7,414 nt of DNA from an uncultured Opitutia bacterium (GTDB taxonomy: Bacteria > Verrucomicrobiota > Verrucomicrobiae > Opitutales > UBA953). The DNA lies in contig CAIOLH010000047.1 of assembly GCA_903859115.1 (NCBI GenBank), positions 1-7,414 on the forward strand, read 5' to 3'. Shown here one piece after another: positions 6,680 through 7,414 of this stretch (position 1 is the first letter of the stretch; each line of letters opens with the position of its first letter). A program made the position numbers and the translations under genes. The notes beneath the pieces were generated by a model, which searched no databases, was not told the DNA's origin, and saw nothing but the letters and a program-made list of their open reading frames with translations.

Positions 6680-7414
6680 TTAGGCTTGTCCGTTATTAGC
6701 GTCGGGCGTGGCAGGGGGCGGGGTGGTCGGATTCTGGCGTTTAAGGCTACGGCCTGAAGCAATCTTACGACGAATCATCGCTGATTCGCTGGCCATCATT
6801 TTCATACTTACTGCTTCACTCATATTTGTAACGATTCTACCACGTGCTGAACGTACCATGTTCGCTCGACCATAGCGCATTTCCTTCATCGCCATGACTG
6901 CATCTTCATCAAGCAAGTCTTTGAGGTATGCGATTTTTTGTTTTGCCCAGCTGGTGAGATCTGTGCGGTTTTCGATTTCGGCAAACAGTTCCTTAGCTTC
7001 TTTGTGTTTGTAGCGACGGAGGAGATCTTCGACCTGCTCAAGTTTCTCGGAAACAATCGCTTCGCTGACGCCTGCTAAAACATTCACATCAGATACGAGT
7101 GATGTGTAGGTGGTGAGGTCCACTTCAGGCAAGCCGAAGACTTGAGGACCAAACTTTACGTCTTCGCCTTCTTTGGTTTGTGCGGTGAAGTTCACGGCAA
7201 ACAACTCATCGGGTTTCGCATTCTGTCCGATTTTAATTTCGACCACCGCGACCAGTGCAGTGTTCCAGGATAAGGTGCCGAGTTTACGTGTGCTACTGAT
7301 GGTATCTTCTAAGATTTCACCAACCAGACGTGCTTTTACGTCACTGCCGCCTTGAATCTTGATTTCGACTTGGCGCAGGAAGGTGTTCGAGAGAATCGCG
7401 AATTGTTGTTCGAA
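6680..7414 (-). CDS. C-terminal part of an unknown protein, possibly a von Willebrand A-domain protein
   Basis: The frame is open through the right edge, so the visible 244 residues are the C-terminal part of a larger protein and its start lies outside. An in-frame GTG at 7246 is not the true start, because coding sequence with the same character continues upstream. The first 80 residues alternate hydrophobic and polar positions like a beta-sandwich (F-L-R-Q-V-E-I-K-I, then L-V-G-E-I, then T-A-L-V-A-V-V-E-I-K-I, then F-A-V-N-F). This order loosely resembles the strands after the A domain in YfbK-type proteins, but the A domain and its MIDAS site are outside the window. About residues 130-190 are charged helices (E-K-L-E-Q-V-E-D-L-L, K-E-A-K-E-L-F). 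The tail is unusual: Met-rich, then basic (S-G-R-S-L-K-R-Q), then a disordered Pro/Thr segment. A terminator follows 24 bases after the stop. That it is a gene is nearly certain; the family is a guess. Confidence 0.85.
   Translation of the reverse strand, partial: FEQQFAILSNTFLRQVEIKIQGGSDVKARLVGEILEDTISSTRKLGTLSWNTALVAVVEIKIGQNAKPDELFAVNFTAQTKEGEDVKFGPQVFGLPEVDLTTYTSLVSDVNVLAGVSEAIVSEKLEQVEDLLRRYKHKEAKELFAEIENRTDLTSWAKQKIAYLKDLLDEDAVMAMKEMRYGRANMVRSARGRIVTNMSEAVSMKMMASESAMIRRKIASGRSLKRQNPTTPPPATPDANNGQA

Noticed and set aside
1..7414. CRISPR array, insertion sequence, prophage or defence system
   Set aside because: There are no regularly spaced direct repeats, transposase or integrase motifs, or nuclease and toxin-antitoxin genes on either strand.

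Overview
The window looks like an ordinary chromosomal segment of a diderm (Gram-negative-type) bacterium. The evidence is a lipobox-containing lipoprotein and a very large AsmA-like envelope protein with one N-terminal membrane anchor. The sequence has moderate G+C and dense gene packing, and apart from the AsmA-like gene none of the complete genes has a clear Shine-Dalgarno motif. The feel of the proteins (OGG1-type glycosylase, large AsmA-like protein, an unknown protein with a Met-rich tail) would fit the Verrucomicrobiota/PVC group, but nothing here is diagnostic and I hold that only weakly. I see no tRNA, rRNA, CRISPR array, insertion sequence, phage gene or recognisable defence system. 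No stretch longer than about 100 bases lacks a gene.

Layout. Positions 3-503 (+) hold a small unknown lipoprotein, probably cut by the left edge. Four bases later, at 508-1392 (+), is a complete 8-oxoguanine DNA glycosylase/AP lyase of the OGG1 family. The two probably share a transcript. This plus-strand unit converges on a minus-strand operon with no gap at all: the glycosylase stop ends at 1392 and the ABC ATPase stop starts at 1393.

The minus-strand operon, read right to left, contains a 1182-residue AsmA-like protein (6576-3028), a FecCD/BtuC-type permease (3022-2078, TTG start, 5 bases after the previous stop) and a FecE/BtuD-type ATPase (2085-1393, overlapping the permease by 8 bases). 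Its limits are well defined. An intrinsic terminator at 6621-6655 separates it from the upstream gene, and the convergent glycosylase gene closes its other end. The whole operon is therefore visible, and it contains no periplasmic substrate-binding protein. At the right edge is the C-terminal 244 residues of another minus-strand protein (6680-7414), possibly a von Willebrand A-domain protein, served by that terminator.

How the genes may work together. Permease and ATPase should form one inner-membrane ABC importer for a metal chelate, haem or corrinoid. Their tight coupling to an AsmA-like protein suggests a shared envelope function, but that is inference from gene order. The glycosylase removes oxidised guanine from DNA and has no obvious link to the importer. 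The points most worth checking are the AsmA-importer operon lacking a binding protein, the substitutions in the glycosylase at positions that read the base opposite the lesion, and a competing-hairpin arrangement in the leader of the AsmA operon.
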